Shown: positions 32,101-64,000 of the stretch, one piece after another
How the letters are laid out: the number at the start of each line of letters is the position of its first letter
Numbering within the stretch: position 1 is the first letter of the stretch
Notes under the pieces: generated by a model
What the model was told of the DNA's origin: nothing
Database searches by the model: none
Seen by the model: only the letters and a program-made list of their open reading frames with translations
Assembly (NCBI RefSeq): GCF_014356525.2
Contig: NC_052504.1
Span: forward strand, 64,162,086-64,226,085
Source: Nilaparvata lugens
Taxonomy: Eukaryota > Arthropoda > Insecta > Hemiptera > Delphacidae
DNA length: 64,000 nucleotides
Direction of reading: 5' to 3'
Program-made: the position numbers and the translations under genes

Positions 32101-34257
32101 AAGAAATTGAAAAATAACACACATAACCATTATTGTTTATATTTAGTGATATTTCTAATCTTAACTATTGCTTGTGGTAATGCAACTCGAAAATCATATC
32201 AATAGCTATTGTACCAACATGTTATGGGTAGGGTACTCAGTACTGAAGAGAATCAATCAGAGAAGTCAATACGTCTTTAATCAACACTTAATCATGGTTA
32301 AATATTTCATAAAATGTTATATTCAATTGAGCCACAAAAATATTTTGAAATTGGATTATTTGAAGTTCAATCCAATAAATGGGATTTGGAAATACACAAA
32401 ATTGAAATTTATCTTTCTACATATTTATATAATCACTGGTTCTCAAGTTGTCCGCGAAAGCTCTAGAACCTCGAGGAGTCCGAAGGAAGGAAAATTGATG
32501 TTTTAAGCTTTATTAGTATTTTTTAAAGTTTTTTTTTGTCTATATTAAAGTATAATCAATTTCTCTTCGAAAATGATATATCAAACTCATCTTAAGTTCA
32601 TAATATGTTTCCAATCGGTAAAATAAGTGATAAGTTCCAAATGTCTAATGCTATAAGATAGGACTTGAAAGTTTGTTTGGAATCTTAATGGCGAATTTGT
32701 ACCATGTGACCGAGCTAACCAATCAGAAGCGTGACAGTCAATGGCCATACTGTGGGTAATATAGTTACCGTAGTTAATGTTAGTGTTGAGGCCCAAGAAC
32801 TATTTTCATCAGCTAAGCAAAGCTCAGAAAAAACACTTGTGTTGTTATTAGGGTTTAAACTGTTTTTCAATTTATATACCGCTATGAAAAAGGTTTTTAT
32901 TGAATAGTGCTGAGACACTAGTTCTTTTACAGATTGTTTTTCTTTTTAGTGATATCAGTGAACAATTTTTCGTACTAATATCCACGTTATATTGTCAGAA
33001 TTCCTATAAATAACATCAATCGACAGTATATATATAGGAATGTATCGTTCTGTCATTATATATCTCCCCTTGTGTTCATCACTTAGTTATAGGTCCTGCT
33101 TTCCAATGAATTGTTGCTCTGTTGGGCAGAAAAAGAATACCATTTGTTGCTATGGCAATGTTGAAAAAAATTATCTCTGCCATTGTGTGGACGCTCCTAT
33201 AAGTAACAATGGTATTCTATTTCTACCATTGTGTGTACACTCCTATAAATCAAATCAAATTTTATTCACCAATTAACAAAAGTTTTACAAGAAAATAAAT
33301 AAATAATTTGTTGTTAAATAATTGGCGTGGCTAGAAAAAGGAATCTTGTGCTCTAGCCACGAGTTCAAAACATTCCTTACCTATATTTTAACATGATTTT
33401 AGAATCAATACAGCTCTTTATAATATAATACAGACCAGTACAATACAGATAGACACATAAAATATAAAATCATATACTTTATGTAATCATATAATATAAC
33501 CAAGATACTTCAAATATTTTCAATAGCACTAGAATTTCAAAATAGATTAGTGGACATTTGCATACTTCAATAAACATTATCAATAGCAGTAAACATTTAC
33601 GATATTTAAGAAAAATTGAAAACTATATTTTGTTTATCAATTGGGAATTTTAAAGTAATAATTTATTTTCACCCATTCCTTTGTTGAATTAAGTTTAGTT
33701 TTTGTTATTTTTGTAGTGATAAAGTCTTCCGGTATTTTATTTATCAACTTACTTCTTTGATACTCAAATTTGCGTTTGCGCTTTGTTAATGGCATTAACA
33801 ATGGTATTACCTTTTTCTTGCCAGCTGGGCAAAATTTATTAGAAATTAGTAATTTAGATATTTCGAACAATTTTTTAATTGGTGAAATGTTTTGTAGAAC
33901 CCAATGGCTGATCTGCAGGCTCAAGACAGGGCGCACCGTATCGGTCAAACGAAACCGGTTGTGGTCTACAGATTCACCGTGTCCAACACGGTCGACGAGA
34001 AGATTATAAAAATTGCAAATAACAAGAAAACCATGGAGAAGGTGGTCATGAAATCTGATGTGTTTAAGCTCAACCATGTACCTCAACTCGATTTACTAGA
34101 ACTCGCCATGCTTCTGAAAGAGAAAAACGAGAAGGAGTTTGTGCATTCCAACTCGTGTGGATTTACTGAAGAGGAACTTGAACAATTACTGGATCGTAGT
34201 GATATGATGGGTGCAGAAACCAGCAAATCCAATTCATCAAACTCACACAACAAATAA
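10915..34257 (+). CDS. HELLS: HELLS/LSH-type SNF2 chromatin remodeller, C-terminal half
   Basis: Six exons with consistent phases (10,915-11,137; 12,121-12,285; 16,064-16,317; 24,117-24,327; 30,400-30,636; 33,898-34,257) encode about 480 residues of a SNF2-family ATPase. Seen in order: motif [15 protein letters not shown], motif IV region [46 protein letters not shown], motif [19 protein letters not shown] and motif [20 protein letters not shown], then the C-terminal [12 protein letters not shown]. The [17 protein letters not shown] and LLDRSD stretches place it with HELLS/LSH/DDM1 rather than ISWI or CHD. The family remodels nucleosomes so that DNA methyltransferases can reach DNA; it acts in the nucleus. 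The DEAH-containing half must lie left of the window. No stop or frameshift interrupts any exon. Introns are 1 to 8 kb and full of transposons. Confidence 0.92.
11350..11767 (+). pseudogene. Jockey/CR1-like RT fragment in HELLS intron
   Basis: Reads [34 protein letters not shown], then after a frame break [26 protein letters not shown] and [10 protein letters not shown]. These are RT blocks 4 to 6 with an FADD catalytic box. Frame breaks near 11,500 and 11,560 and truncation on both sides. It could belong to the same insertion family as 10,191-10,800. Confidence 0.78.
12121..12285 (+). CDS. HELLS: HELLS visible exon 2
   Basis: 55 codons in phase 0, after a strong pyrimidine tract (TTTTTTTTCTCTTTTCCAG) and before GTAAGT. 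Encodes [20 protein letters not shown] and [18 protein letters not shown], the start of the second RecA lobe. Confidence 0.92.
12326..13130. repeat. Dispersed repeat with TATG/TGTG core
   Basis: Begins with a hairpin (ACTTTCCTTGCCCTA against TAGGTAAGGAAAGT, 12,327-12,361), contains a TATGTATGTATGTGTGTATG stretch near 12,450 and a phrase about ATCTCATCTCCCAATTAACG. A related GGCAAGGAAAGTTTTG string lies near 13,103-13,118. No protein-coding signal; reads like a high-copy non-autonomous element. Boundaries approximate. Confidence 0.45.
13231..13466 (+). repeat. ACCCGTGCTCCGCAAGGG-family repeat, copy a
   Basis: Starts TAGCAGGCAACCCGTGCTCC and ends in CCAGTTC...TTATTATAATATG. The same order of words (AAAACTTGA, AATAGGCCTA, CATCCTCGGTTAAT, CAGACGTGAT) recurs in four more copies. 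It looks like a short 3'-tailed retroelement or SINE-like unit. Confidence 0.65.
13484..13705 (+). repeat. ACCCGTGCTCCG-family repeat, copy b
   Basis: Head-to-tail with copy a, about 250 bp downstream: CCTAGCAGGTAACCCGTGCT through AAGCCAATTATTCTTATT. Diverged by scattered substitutions. Confidence 0.65.
13706..13800 (-). repeat. ACCCGTGCTCCG-family repeat, inverted partial copy
   Basis: Reads in reverse: ACCGAGGATGGTTATAGGCC, then GGAGCACGGGTTATAAG. It abuts copy b tail to tail, making an inverted pair. Confidence 0.6.
14255..14312 (-). repeat. tRNA-derived SINE head or pseudo-tRNA
   Basis: On the - strand GGATCCGTAGTGCAGTGGTA fits a polymerase III A box and GGATCGAATCCCCG fits a B box, about 35 bases apart. 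The flanking left sequence (CGAGGGAAAAAATAAAACA) is shared with 25,918-26,035, so it is a repeat family, not a working tRNA gene. Confidence 0.5.
14313..16063. other. Intron sequence without a recognised gene
   Basis: AT-rich intron of the HELLS gene. It holds weak remnants of the CCTGTGCTCCG repeat (14,778 and 15,840-15,960) and a low-complexity CTGTCTGCCTGTC stretch near 15,303. No open frame with family resemblance was found. Confidence 0.5.
16064..16317 (+). CDS. HELLS: HELLS visible exon 3 with internal tandem duplication
   Basis: 84 codons plus two bases, between TTTTCTAG and GTATGG. Opens [17 protein letters not shown], the basic linker seen at this point in HELLS proteins. It then contains [16 protein letters not shown] followed by [16 protein letters not shown]: a 48-bp in-frame tandem duplication (16,118-16,165 and 16,166-16,213). 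Ends [14 protein letters not shown]. The linker is the least conserved part of the family, so extra acidic residues may be tolerated. Confidence 0.88.
16782..16930 (-). repeat. LINE or SINE 3' end with TAGA/TCTA tail
   Basis: ATAGATAGATAGATGTATTT at 16,786 begins a block that on the - strand would be a 3' UTR ending in ATCT repeats: ...AAATAAAATACATCTATC. Such tails are typical of CR1-like or I-like elements. No coding part is attached. Confidence 0.5.
17567..18830 (-). pseudogene. RTE/endonuclease-RT-type LINE fragment
   Basis: Reading leftwards: [19 protein letters not shown] (RT entry), then a degraded middle, then [20 protein letters not shown] (YADD), [24 protein letters not shown], and finally [18 protein letters not shown] and [19 protein letters not shown]. 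The GHVERM and GRPRTRW tail is characteristic of RTE-like endonuclease/RT proteins. Frame breaks near 17,900 and within 18,230-18,630. It lies in antisense orientation in a HELLS intron. Confidence 0.82.
18831..19910. other. Intron sequence without a recognised gene
   Basis: AT-rich HELLS intron DNA. No frame with family resemblance and no clear terminal repeats were seen. Confidence 0.5.
20466..20570 (-). repeat. tRNA-derived SINE head or pseudo-tRNA (Leu/Ser-like)
   Basis: On the - strand AATGGCCGAGAGTGTAAAGG resembles the A box of Leu or Ser tRNAs, and TAGGTTCGAACCTCGG is an exact B box, about 55 bases further. Acceptor arms do not pair convincingly. A real tRNA is not claimed. Confidence 0.5.
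21262..21528. repeat. 267-bp fold-back element
   Basis: ATCAGCTGTTATTCAAGGTC at the left and ...ACCTTGAAGTCAGCTGAT at the right are near-perfect inverted copies, and pairing continues inward (TTTCGGCCTCCATATGACGC against GCGTCATATGGAGGCCGAAA) to a tiny loop around 21,400. The whole segment is one long hairpin. Any open frame within it is a by-product. Confidence 0.85.
21548..21973 (+). repeat. Direct repeat, two ~165-bp copies
   Basis: 21,548-21,712 and 21,808-21,973 share TCAGTTTATGCTTCTAGAAT, ATACTATCATT...ATTTGGAT and TTATAAACTATTCAAAT...GATTTTCAGAGTA in the same order. About one difference per 12 bases. Confidence 0.75.
22487..22726. repeat. 240-bp MITE-like element with ~55-bp inverted repeats
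   Basis: CAATTCATAGCCAAGCAATA at the left matches the reverse complement of the right end (TATTGCTTGGTTTTGAATTG), and the arms continue through CCCTTGAACAATATTACAAA. A perfect stretch of about 38 bp is included. Confidence 0.8.
22556..23125. repeat. Inverted-repeat pair overlapping the 240-bp element
   Basis: TCTATAAAAATAGAGGTCAT near 22,556 pairs with ATGACCTGTATTTTATAGA near 23,102, with partial pairing on to CATTTTATGG. One arm lies inside the 240-bp hairpin, so one element has inserted into the other or they share a module. Confidence 0.55.
23440..23640. repeat. Purine-rich low-complexity tract
   Basis: The + strand is almost entirely A and G, with many GAAGAA units between 23,520 and 23,640. 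A long - strand frame of Leu and Ser here is a composition artefact. Confidence 0.7.
24117..24327 (+). CDS. HELLS: HELLS visible exon 4
   Basis: One base plus 70 codons between TTTTTGCAG and GTAACT; the first base completes the Arg codon begun in exon 3. Contains [16 protein letters not shown], where vertebrate HELLS has a CCNHPYL core, and [20 protein letters not shown]. Confidence 0.92.
24383..24632 (+). repeat. ACCCGTGCTCC-family repeat, copy c
   Basis: ACTAGCAGGTAACCCGTGCT to TTATTATAGTATAGATGATG. The last words form a short TATAGAT-like tail, supporting a retroelement with a 3' short-repeat tail. Confidence 0.65.
24890..25085 (+). repeat. ACCCGTGCTCC-family repeat, copy d (5' truncated)
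   Basis: Lacks the CCCGTGCTCC head but keeps GAAAATAGGCCTATAACC, AGTAGTTCAGACGTGATG and the TATAATAGTATAGATAAC tail. 5' truncation is what reverse transcription would give. Confidence 0.6.
25850..26035 (-). repeat. tRNA-derived SINE head with AT-rich flank
   Basis: On the - strand TTGTGGTGTAGTGGGTAGAG is a good A box and CTCGGATCGAATCCCG a good B box. The next ~100 bp (containing CTCGAAGTAAAGTAATAAAG on the - strand) match the region beside the 14,255 copy. The two copies confirm a repeat family. Confidence 0.55.
26550..28983 (-). mobile_element. Tc1/mariner-type element with very long inverted repeats
   Basis: CAGGGTGTCCCACCAAGGTT at 26,550 is mirrored by its complement (CCTTGGTGGACACCCTG) ending at 28,983. 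Pairing continues for more than 500 bp inward on each side (e.g. CCGGTCATTAAATACTC against GAGTATTTAATGACCGG), with a 70-bp insertion in the right arm near 28,385-28,450. TA (within TATA) flanks both ends, the Tc1/mariner target duplication. A decayed transposase reads on the - strand in the middle. Confidence 0.88.
27250..28262 (-). pseudogene. Tc1/mariner-like transposase, decayed
   Basis: From the right: [20 protein letters not shown] and [15 protein letters not shown] (N-terminal helix-turn-helix region), a damaged middle, then [57 protein letters not shown] and [16 protein letters not shown] (catalytic DDE region). The SPDLTP-x-DFYFWG block is typical of IS630/Tc1/mariner transposases. 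Several frameshifts lie between 27,560 and 28,060. Confidence 0.82.
29249..29440 (-). repeat. LINE or SINE 3' end with AATC tail
   Basis: TTGATTGATTGATTGATTAG followed by AGGGCGAAGTTAGGGCGCAG and GGCCCTCTCTTACACTTAAC. On the - strand this is a 3' UTR ending in AATC repeats. No coding part attached. Confidence 0.5.
29667..29750. ncRNA. Degenerate hammerhead-like motif, inverted pair
   Basis: The - strand reads TTGATAAT-GGC-loop-GCC-GAAACATGTCG, resembling a minimal hammerhead (CTGATGA, stem II, GAAA) with C3 and G8 changed. A second, inverted copy (29,711-29,748, + strand) lacks the GAAA box. Similar motifs occur in Penelope-like elements. Two core substitutions argue against activity. Confidence 0.35.
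30400..30636 (+). CDS. HELLS: HELLS visible exon 5 (motif V)
   Basis: 79 codons in phase 0, between TATTGGAAG and GTACGT. Contains [28 protein letters not shown] (motif Va region) and [20 protein letters not shown]. The first three codons overlap the AG of a weak acceptor, but the family alignment fixes the start. Confidence 0.92.
30661..31094. mobile_element. 434-bp MITE with ~33-bp inverted repeats
   Basis: TAAAGGTATGTCCACACATG and the following CCGAACCGAACCT are mirrored at the right end (AGGTTCGGTTCGGCATGTGT, then GGACATAACCTTTA). Interior is CG-rich compared with the intron. No clear target duplication. The terminal word GTCCACAC resembles non-autonomous hAT-type or unclassified elements; class uncertain. 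It begins 25 bp after the exon 5 donor. Confidence 0.82.
31095..33897. other. HELLS last intron, mostly unannotated
   Basis: AT-rich. The only recognisable item is a probable LINE 3' end around 33,244-33,420 (AAATCAAATCAAATTTTATT, with GCGTGGCTAGAAAAAGG and its near-complement GTGCTCTAGCCACGAG forming a hairpin). Nothing else supported. Confidence 0.5.
33898..34257 (+). CDS. HELLS: HELLS terminal exon (motif VI and C-terminus)
   Basis: 119 codons and TAA at 34,255. Opens [20 protein letters not shown] with the arginine finger of motif VI, then [20 protein letters not shown], a lysine-rich stretch, and [18 protein letters not shown]. Ends in a Ser/Asn-rich tail. In vertebrate HELLS the same LLDRSD block lies near the C-terminus. 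Confidence 0.94.
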   Translation, partial: NPMADLQAQDRAHRIGQTKPVVVYRFTVSNTVDEKIIKIANNKKTMEKVVMKSDVFKLNHVPQLDLLELAMLLKEKNEKEFVHSNSCGFTEEELEQLLDRSDMMGAETSKSNSSNSHNK

Positions 34258-34650
34258 GAAATTAACCTCGCTAGGTGTCCAGGCTGAAAGCTGTCGTTAA
34301 AGAGCTTGTGAAAAAAGCTTGACAGTTGCCATAGTTGAAGTTAGTGATTTTACCGAATTCAGTCAAACTGAATTTTATACCTATGGACCATTTTAGTCAG
34401 TGAGATTTATGTTATTCATTGTAATAGAATTAATATTGTTATCGATTCCTGTCCTATATATTTACTTTATAGTCTTAATCAATTTCATTGATAGTATTTA
34501 TTGACTTTGGTGCCTAAAGACTTAATTATGGGGAAGTCGTCTAATATCATAGCCACCTCTAATACAGGTATTAGAGGTGGCTATGCTAATATGCTTTGAT
34601 TTACCTTTCAAATCTGTACATTTCTTGAACGGCATTTTTTAATAAATCTT
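34258..34650 (+). other. HELLS 3' UTR
   Basis: The first AATAAA on the + strand after the stop is at 34,641-34,646. If used, the 3' UTR is about 400 bp and overlaps the - strand exon described separately. It includes the 36-bp palindrome. Confidence 0.45.
34549..34584. repeat. Perfect 36-bp palindrome (17-bp arms, 2-base loop)
   Basis: ATAGCCACCTCTAATAC is followed by AG and then its exact reverse complement. It lies 16 bp beyond the stop of the - strand exon and in the presumed HELLS 3' UTR, so it could be transcribed from both sides. A loop of two bases is too tight for a miRNA hairpin. Confidence 0.9.
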
Positions 34651-34865
34651 CAGATTTCTCATAATCTTGGATTAATCTAAATAAATTGAAAAGACCAGAT
34701 CCGTTAATAGTTTTTTCCATATACGAGAGATGTTTTTTTGAATTGTTGACGGACTTCGAGAGGAAATCATGGGTTTCAATGATATTGCCTTCAGAAAGTT
34801 TGAAAGGTTCTTTACTCGTTTGAATTAAGTTGTTTCTTTTTTGCTGCGCACAACTCCACACGAAA
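34601..34865 (-). CDS. Possible terminal exon of a convergent gene
   Basis: On the - strand a good acceptor (TATAATTACAG) is followed by 88 open codons ending TAA-independent at 34,601: FVWSCAQQKRNNLIQTSKEP, ETHDFLSKSVNNSKKHLSY, LFNLFRLIQDYEKSEDLLKN, AVQEMYRFER, stop. It reads as amphipathic helix rather than translated AT noise. An AATAAA lies about 100 bp downstream (complement of TTTATT near 34,498). No family was recognised, and no upstream exon was found in 34,900-37,000. Confidence 0.4.
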
Positions 34866-35924
34866 CTGTAATTATAATTCACTATTATTATTATCATACA
34901 TTGTGATAGGATTAATATTTTATATTCCTGTTTTTGATATGTAATTTGTTCATTTAGTTGCAAGTGTAACAGAATAGAATTTTGATCTACTTGTAGCAGC
35001 TGAATTATTCAAGGGTCAATAAACATATTTATACATTGTCTACCAAATACAAGAAATAGCCTAGCGCCAATACTTATTTCTAACATTGTTTTTAATCATA
35101 TAAAAATGTAATTTTCATCGTCATCTAAAATATCCAATTCTGACTAAAATGCGCCTTGGAATTTTAAGTGCAATGAGGCATTATTAAGAAAGTGTGAGAT
35201 TCTATGAGAACATTAAATCAAACATGATAAACTTCGCCTTTATAAAGTGCTTTATACATAATCATTCTTAATAAAATAATGCAGCGTTTTATATTTGTAT
35301 GTCTGACTTCGTATTATTCATTTAATTTACTTTTAAGAATCATGATATAAGACTATTATATATAATTATGCAGAAAAATTGCATTAAATATAAAAACAAT
35401 ACGCTATTGAGTTTTATATGAAATGAATGTAGGTACTCTATGTAAGTTTGAATAAAGAGCTGATAGGATCCTATTTATTTTCATGTTTTCATTAAAGTCT
35501 TGATAAATTGAGTAGTAGAAGGCTTTTCAATTCATATCCCGACTAGATAGTGACTAGAGGTTTAAAAATGCAATTTTTTTTTAATTAAACCTGAAGAGTT
35601 TCAGTGATGAATACTGTACAACATACTAGTATTGAAAAGATTAAAGAAGTGTTGAGAGGATTAAGGGATATGCTAGACCGTTTAAAATGATTGAGGAAAA
35701 ATAATATAGATTTGGAATTTGAAAGGGGCCTTGAGGCTTTTTAAAATAAATTTCGTCCTCAATTTTTGATATCTTTGTTCATATTGAATATCATGTTCTG
35801 AATAACTGTTTGAAGTTGAATTATTTTGTATATGTGAACCAACTTTTGTGATTAAATAATGTTTTGAAAACTCGTGCTTATTATATGACTTTACCCGCCA
35901 TGTAATCGTAAATATTGAAGGAGT

Positions 35925-36115
35925 AGCCGTAGTCGAGTGGATAGACGTTAGCTTTATAATTCAGAGGCACGGGCTCAAATCCGTATTTTTGTCGGGCCAC
36001 TCCCGTGTATTTGGATGGATACGTTAAGAGGTCGGTACGGGCTGATATTGATTAGGTTGCGACCTCAAAACACTGACACCAGACCGGAGCGAGTCATGTC
36101 TCAAGATATTATCAT
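35925..36115 (+). repeat. tRNA-derived SINE
   Basis: AGTAGCCGTAGTCGAGTGGA contains an A box and ACGGGCTCAAATCCGTA a B box about 40 bases later. The body continues with CGGGCCACTCCCGTGTATTT to GAGCGAGTCATGTCTCAAGA and runs into T-rich DNA. The A-to-B spacing and tRNA-like head fit a tRNA SINE in the intergenic region. Confidence 0.6.
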
Positions 36116-36457
36116 GATTTTATTTTTAATGGTTTATCAACAAATAGTGAATAACAGAATGATATTTACTACAAGATTTCCCAGTTAATTCCACAATAAC
36201 TCCTGAACGCTTATATATATTTTCAAAATTAATAGTAAAATCAATAATTGCTGTAGAATATTTTAGTAAATTTATTTTGAGTACAATGAAATCAAATGCA
36301 GGTCGATAAATATTGCAATCTATAGTTTTGATTGAATTATATTGAAAATCAATATAGAGGTCAACGTTTTACTAGTTTGCAAAACTTGAAATAATTTAAT
36401 ATCAGCTACCACTTCTACCAGTAATCATTACTATTGCAATTTGCTTCTGCTCAAACC

Positions 36458-36602
36458 TTAGGGCCAAGCCACATAAAGCGTTTTTCAGATGAGTCGGAAG
36501 AGCATGAAGCTCTCTGATTGGCTGATTTCCGAACGCCAACCCAATCTGACAGCTTCCTGGCCTGCCACTCGTCTGATAATTGCCTTATGCGGCTTTGCCT
36601 AA
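36458..36602. mobile_element. 145-bp MITE
   Basis: TTAGGGCCAAGCCACATAAA at the left and TTATGCGGCTTTGCCTAA at the right are imperfect inverted repeats of about 40 bp (CAGATGAGTCGG against CCACTCGTCTG). The short length and lack of coding fit a MITE; possible TTA target duplication. Confidence 0.7.
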
Positions 36603-37034
36603 AATATGGCTACATTATCTTTACTGCTCATACAAAATCAGCTGGTCAAAAATAGCGCTACAGGTATCAAATTAGGTCATAATACCTTTTTACTGATTTG
36701 CAAATTTTGAGATTTAACTTTATTTTGATAGTTTTTTTTAATCAACCAAAAACGAGAAAAGCAGATTTGGTGAAAAACCGGTTTTGTAATATTTGAATAC
36801 AAAATCAGCAATAACCAATAGAAGAATCTTCTATTATGTATTTTTATAGCAGTCTTAAACTACTCACCATTAATCATCATATGATCTGATGGTATATTAT
36901 TTATTGACGTCAAATCATGAGTGGGCTTCTATGAAAATGTTTTCTTATTTTTGTTTGGTGTTTCGTAATTGAAGTAAATTATTCTCGGTATTTTCATGTG
37001 AATACACTGTTAATGTAAAATATATTTTTTTGAA

Positions 37035-61892
<24,858 letters not shown>

Positions 61893-62502
61893 GTTAGTAT
61901 TTTTAGAGTATTATCAAACCATAGTTTTCTGTATACATTTATTTTCACGTGAATTATTTGCCTATTGTCGTTTTGTTTGTACATTTAGATTATTTTGTTA
62001 TACATATTTCGAGTATCACCAGTGATCTAGGAAAAAAGATTGAGAACTTACTATGTTATGTTATGTTTGAAGGGACGGATTCAAGGATCCAAAGGTTCAA
62101 GGAACCTTACACGTCAACCGGAGCTTATTGTGTGTCCCTTGTACGTTAGTTGGGCAAACAAATATCTGTGTCCTTTGAAAGATCCAGGAGTTTTCCCCTA
62201 TACTAACATCCCATTCATCACCTGGTTGTTTGCAGCCAAACAGAGCCCTTCTTGCCACTATTTTCTCGCAATACAGAATAATTATGCTTGGCAGTCTCTT
62301 CAGACTGATTGGTCCTCATAACCTACTTGAGTTCCACTCCTGGCCTTTTTTGTTTGGGAGGGATCGCCAAATTGCCTCCAGGGCGCCTCCGAAACTTTGC
62401 AGGGTCAAAAGCTGCACCTCTCTCAAAATGTTTTGTCTGAATGGCCCTTCTTTGAGCAGTGGTGTGGTTTGGTCTCATCCACCCGCAAACTGCTCGGTTG
62501 CT

Positions 62503-62967
62503 CTATATTACATCCTCAAGAATTCCTGCGGATTCTTGCTTTTCTAGACTTCTGAGAAGCTCATCCCCCCTCTTCAGTTGGAATGGTATGATTGAGATTA
62601 CGTCACCCATGTCGTGATCAGTAGAAGCCTTCTCAATGTTGATAGCCTCTACATAAGAGTGCAACGGAACCTCCTGTGTTCCTGAAGCACCCATGTCAGA
62701 TTGAGGATCCTTCCCTGATGGGGCAGATACCGATGGGTTTGAAGGCAAGGGGAGTTGCCTTGGGGTTTTGTTAGTTTGTTTGTTTTTTTTCTTGTTTATG
62801 TGATTCCCATGAACAGCTAGGGAAGTAGAAGCGACCCAGACAGATCCCCGCATGTCCAGACAAGGCTGAATACTACAGGAGAGCGTCTGGTACCCTGCAG
62901 GCACCGTTACAGACGTCATAGATAGCCAGATAGATAGATGAGATATATTTATCGATCCAAGAAACAT
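62503..62967 (-). pseudogene. Unidentified ORF, probably from a transposon
   Basis: About 150 codons on the - strand: SMTSVTVPAGYQTLSCSIQP, a poly-Lys/Asn stretch, PSNPSVSAPSGKDPQSDMGA, IPFQLKRGDELLRSLEKQES. It overlaps the tail of the next LINE fragment at its start. No family recognised; the Ser/Pro-rich composition and location among LINE debris suggest a TE ORF1. Frame remnants continue leftwards (PAKFRRRPGGNLAIPPKQKR on the - strand near 62,380). Confidence 0.3.
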
Positions 62968-63466
62968 CTATTGATGCATAAGATCAAGTCAAAATACTGG
63001 AACACATACATAATAGAGTACATGTCAATAAGTTTTATGCCTGTATGGTTTCAATGGTTGTAAAGCACTACAGGTCTATGCTTGATTCAGGCAGCTGAAA
63101 AAACTCTTCAACATCATAAAAAGGGTTTGAGCAGAGCCACGTATGTAGAATTTTTTCGAACTCTATGGTTCCCATGTCTCTAAACTTGTGGGGCAATTTA
63201 TTAACTAAACATCTACCCATTATCAGATGACTGGACCTTAGCCTCTCCAGACGGACAAAAGGAATGTTGATGTCATGCCTATGTCGAGTATTGATCCCAT
63301 AAACGTTCGATCTACATTGGAGCGTTTCCCTACACTTAAGAGTGTGAACAAGGCTACTGAATATATAGAGATTCACCACCGTAAAAATGCCAAGCTCAAC
63401 AAAAAGTGGCTTACAGTGGGATATTCTATTAGCTCTACTCATTATCCTGATAGCTCTCGTCTGCAT
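62921..63466 (-). pseudogene. Jockey/CR1-like LINE, C-terminal domain and tail
   Basis: The - strand reads MQTRAIRIMSRANRISHCKP, LFVELGIFTVVNLYIFSSLV, YGINTRHRHDINIPFVRLER, LVNKLPHKFRDMG, to a stop at 63,068. The 3' UTR ends in CATCTATCTATCTGGCTATC near 62,921. A 5'-truncated copy. Confidence 0.82.
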
Positions 63467-63479
63467 AATTAATACCTAT

Positions 63480-64000
63480 AAAAGCACTATTAAAACATAT
63501 GCAAGCATCATAAAGCAAACATAAGCATATCCATCAGCAAGGTCAAAATCACACCTTGGATTGACCTAAGAAGAAATAAGAATATGACCAAGGCAGGCCG
63601 ACAGATAGAAGAAGAAAGAAAGACTGTGTGTCATTCTGGAAATGGGAAGTTCCAAAGCATATAAAGAGGGAGAAGAAGGGCTTTCGAAGGGTGGTCCCAT
63701 TATTAGTCGCCTACTACGACAAGCAGGGATACTGTGAGTGTATTCTGGTTTTCAACAAATTCTTGAGTCCGATGTTTGACTCAAAGCTCACCCAACCCAC
63801 AGGGCGCGTAAGAGAACTTCTACTATACATTCCTGACAGTTCAAAAATTAAAACTATTTGTGTTTATTGTGTTTAATTCTGTTGATAATCAATTGAACGA
63901 AATATTGAATAAGTGCTATTTTCGTTCAATTAATTATCGACATTCTGTTAGCATTGATTATATCGTAGCATCATCTTTCCTTTCTTCTTCATTGGACTGG
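63480..64000. other. Right-edge sequence, possible TE debris
   Basis: The + strand has VKITPWIDLRRNKNMTKAGR in one frame near 63,548, and KGGPIISRLLRQAGIL later, but no frame is clean. Character is of a decayed retroelement. Not assigned. Confidence 0.3.

Noticed and set aside
10915..34257. HELLS region as a processed or dead pseudogene
   Set aside because: It has introns, consensus splice sites, matching phases and no stops in six exons.

Overview
This window is nuclear DNA of an animal, most likely an insect. The style fits a hemipteran such as a delphacid planthopper: AT-rich, long introns packed with many families of transposon, and several abundant short repeats. Species is an inference; host splicing and protein family are seen directly. 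There are no bacterial-style operons, rRNA genes or CRISPR arrays.

Two host genes on the + strand can be reconstructed exon by exon with matching splice phases. (1) The C-terminal half of a SNF2-family remodeller of the HELLS/LSH/DDM1 type: six exons from 10,915 to 34,257, carrying helicase motifs III to VI. Its N-terminal exons lie left of the window. (2) A previously unlabelled long coiled-coil protein: twelve exons from 37,035 to at least 61,892, about 639 residues visible, continuing off the right edge. A possible terminal exon of a third, convergent gene sits on the - strand at 34,601-34,865.

Layout: 1-10,900 is a pile of retrotransposons (Jockey-like LINE pieces, a truncated LTR element on the - strand with a 608-bp LTR, and a complete 5.7-kb LINE with a 13-bp target duplication inserted in an odd GAGCA/TGCTC-rich repeat). 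10,915-34,257 is the HELLS gene, whose introns hold LINE fragments, tRNA-derived SINE heads, fold-back elements, a 2.4-kb Tc1/mariner element with very long inverted repeats, and MITEs. 34,258-37,034 is intergenic. 37,035-61,892 is the coiled-coil gene: intron 1 holds a long-inverted-repeat DNA element with a CR1-like LINE and a 1.7-kb duplication inside it, and intron 6 holds a Tc1/mariner fragment, a 5.2-kb LTR element and a Penelope-like element. 61,893-64,000 is more LINE debris.

The most notable items are: an LTR element with gag and protease but no reverse transcriptase, whose two LTRs are largely a 47-bp GC-rich minisatellite; two places where a TE is bracketed by long direct repeats in a way that ordinary insertion does not explain (probable empty-site/filled-site haplotype joins); LINE ORF1 esterases with His in place of the usual Asp; a 48-bp in-frame duplication in HELLS; and degenerate hammerhead-like motifs.
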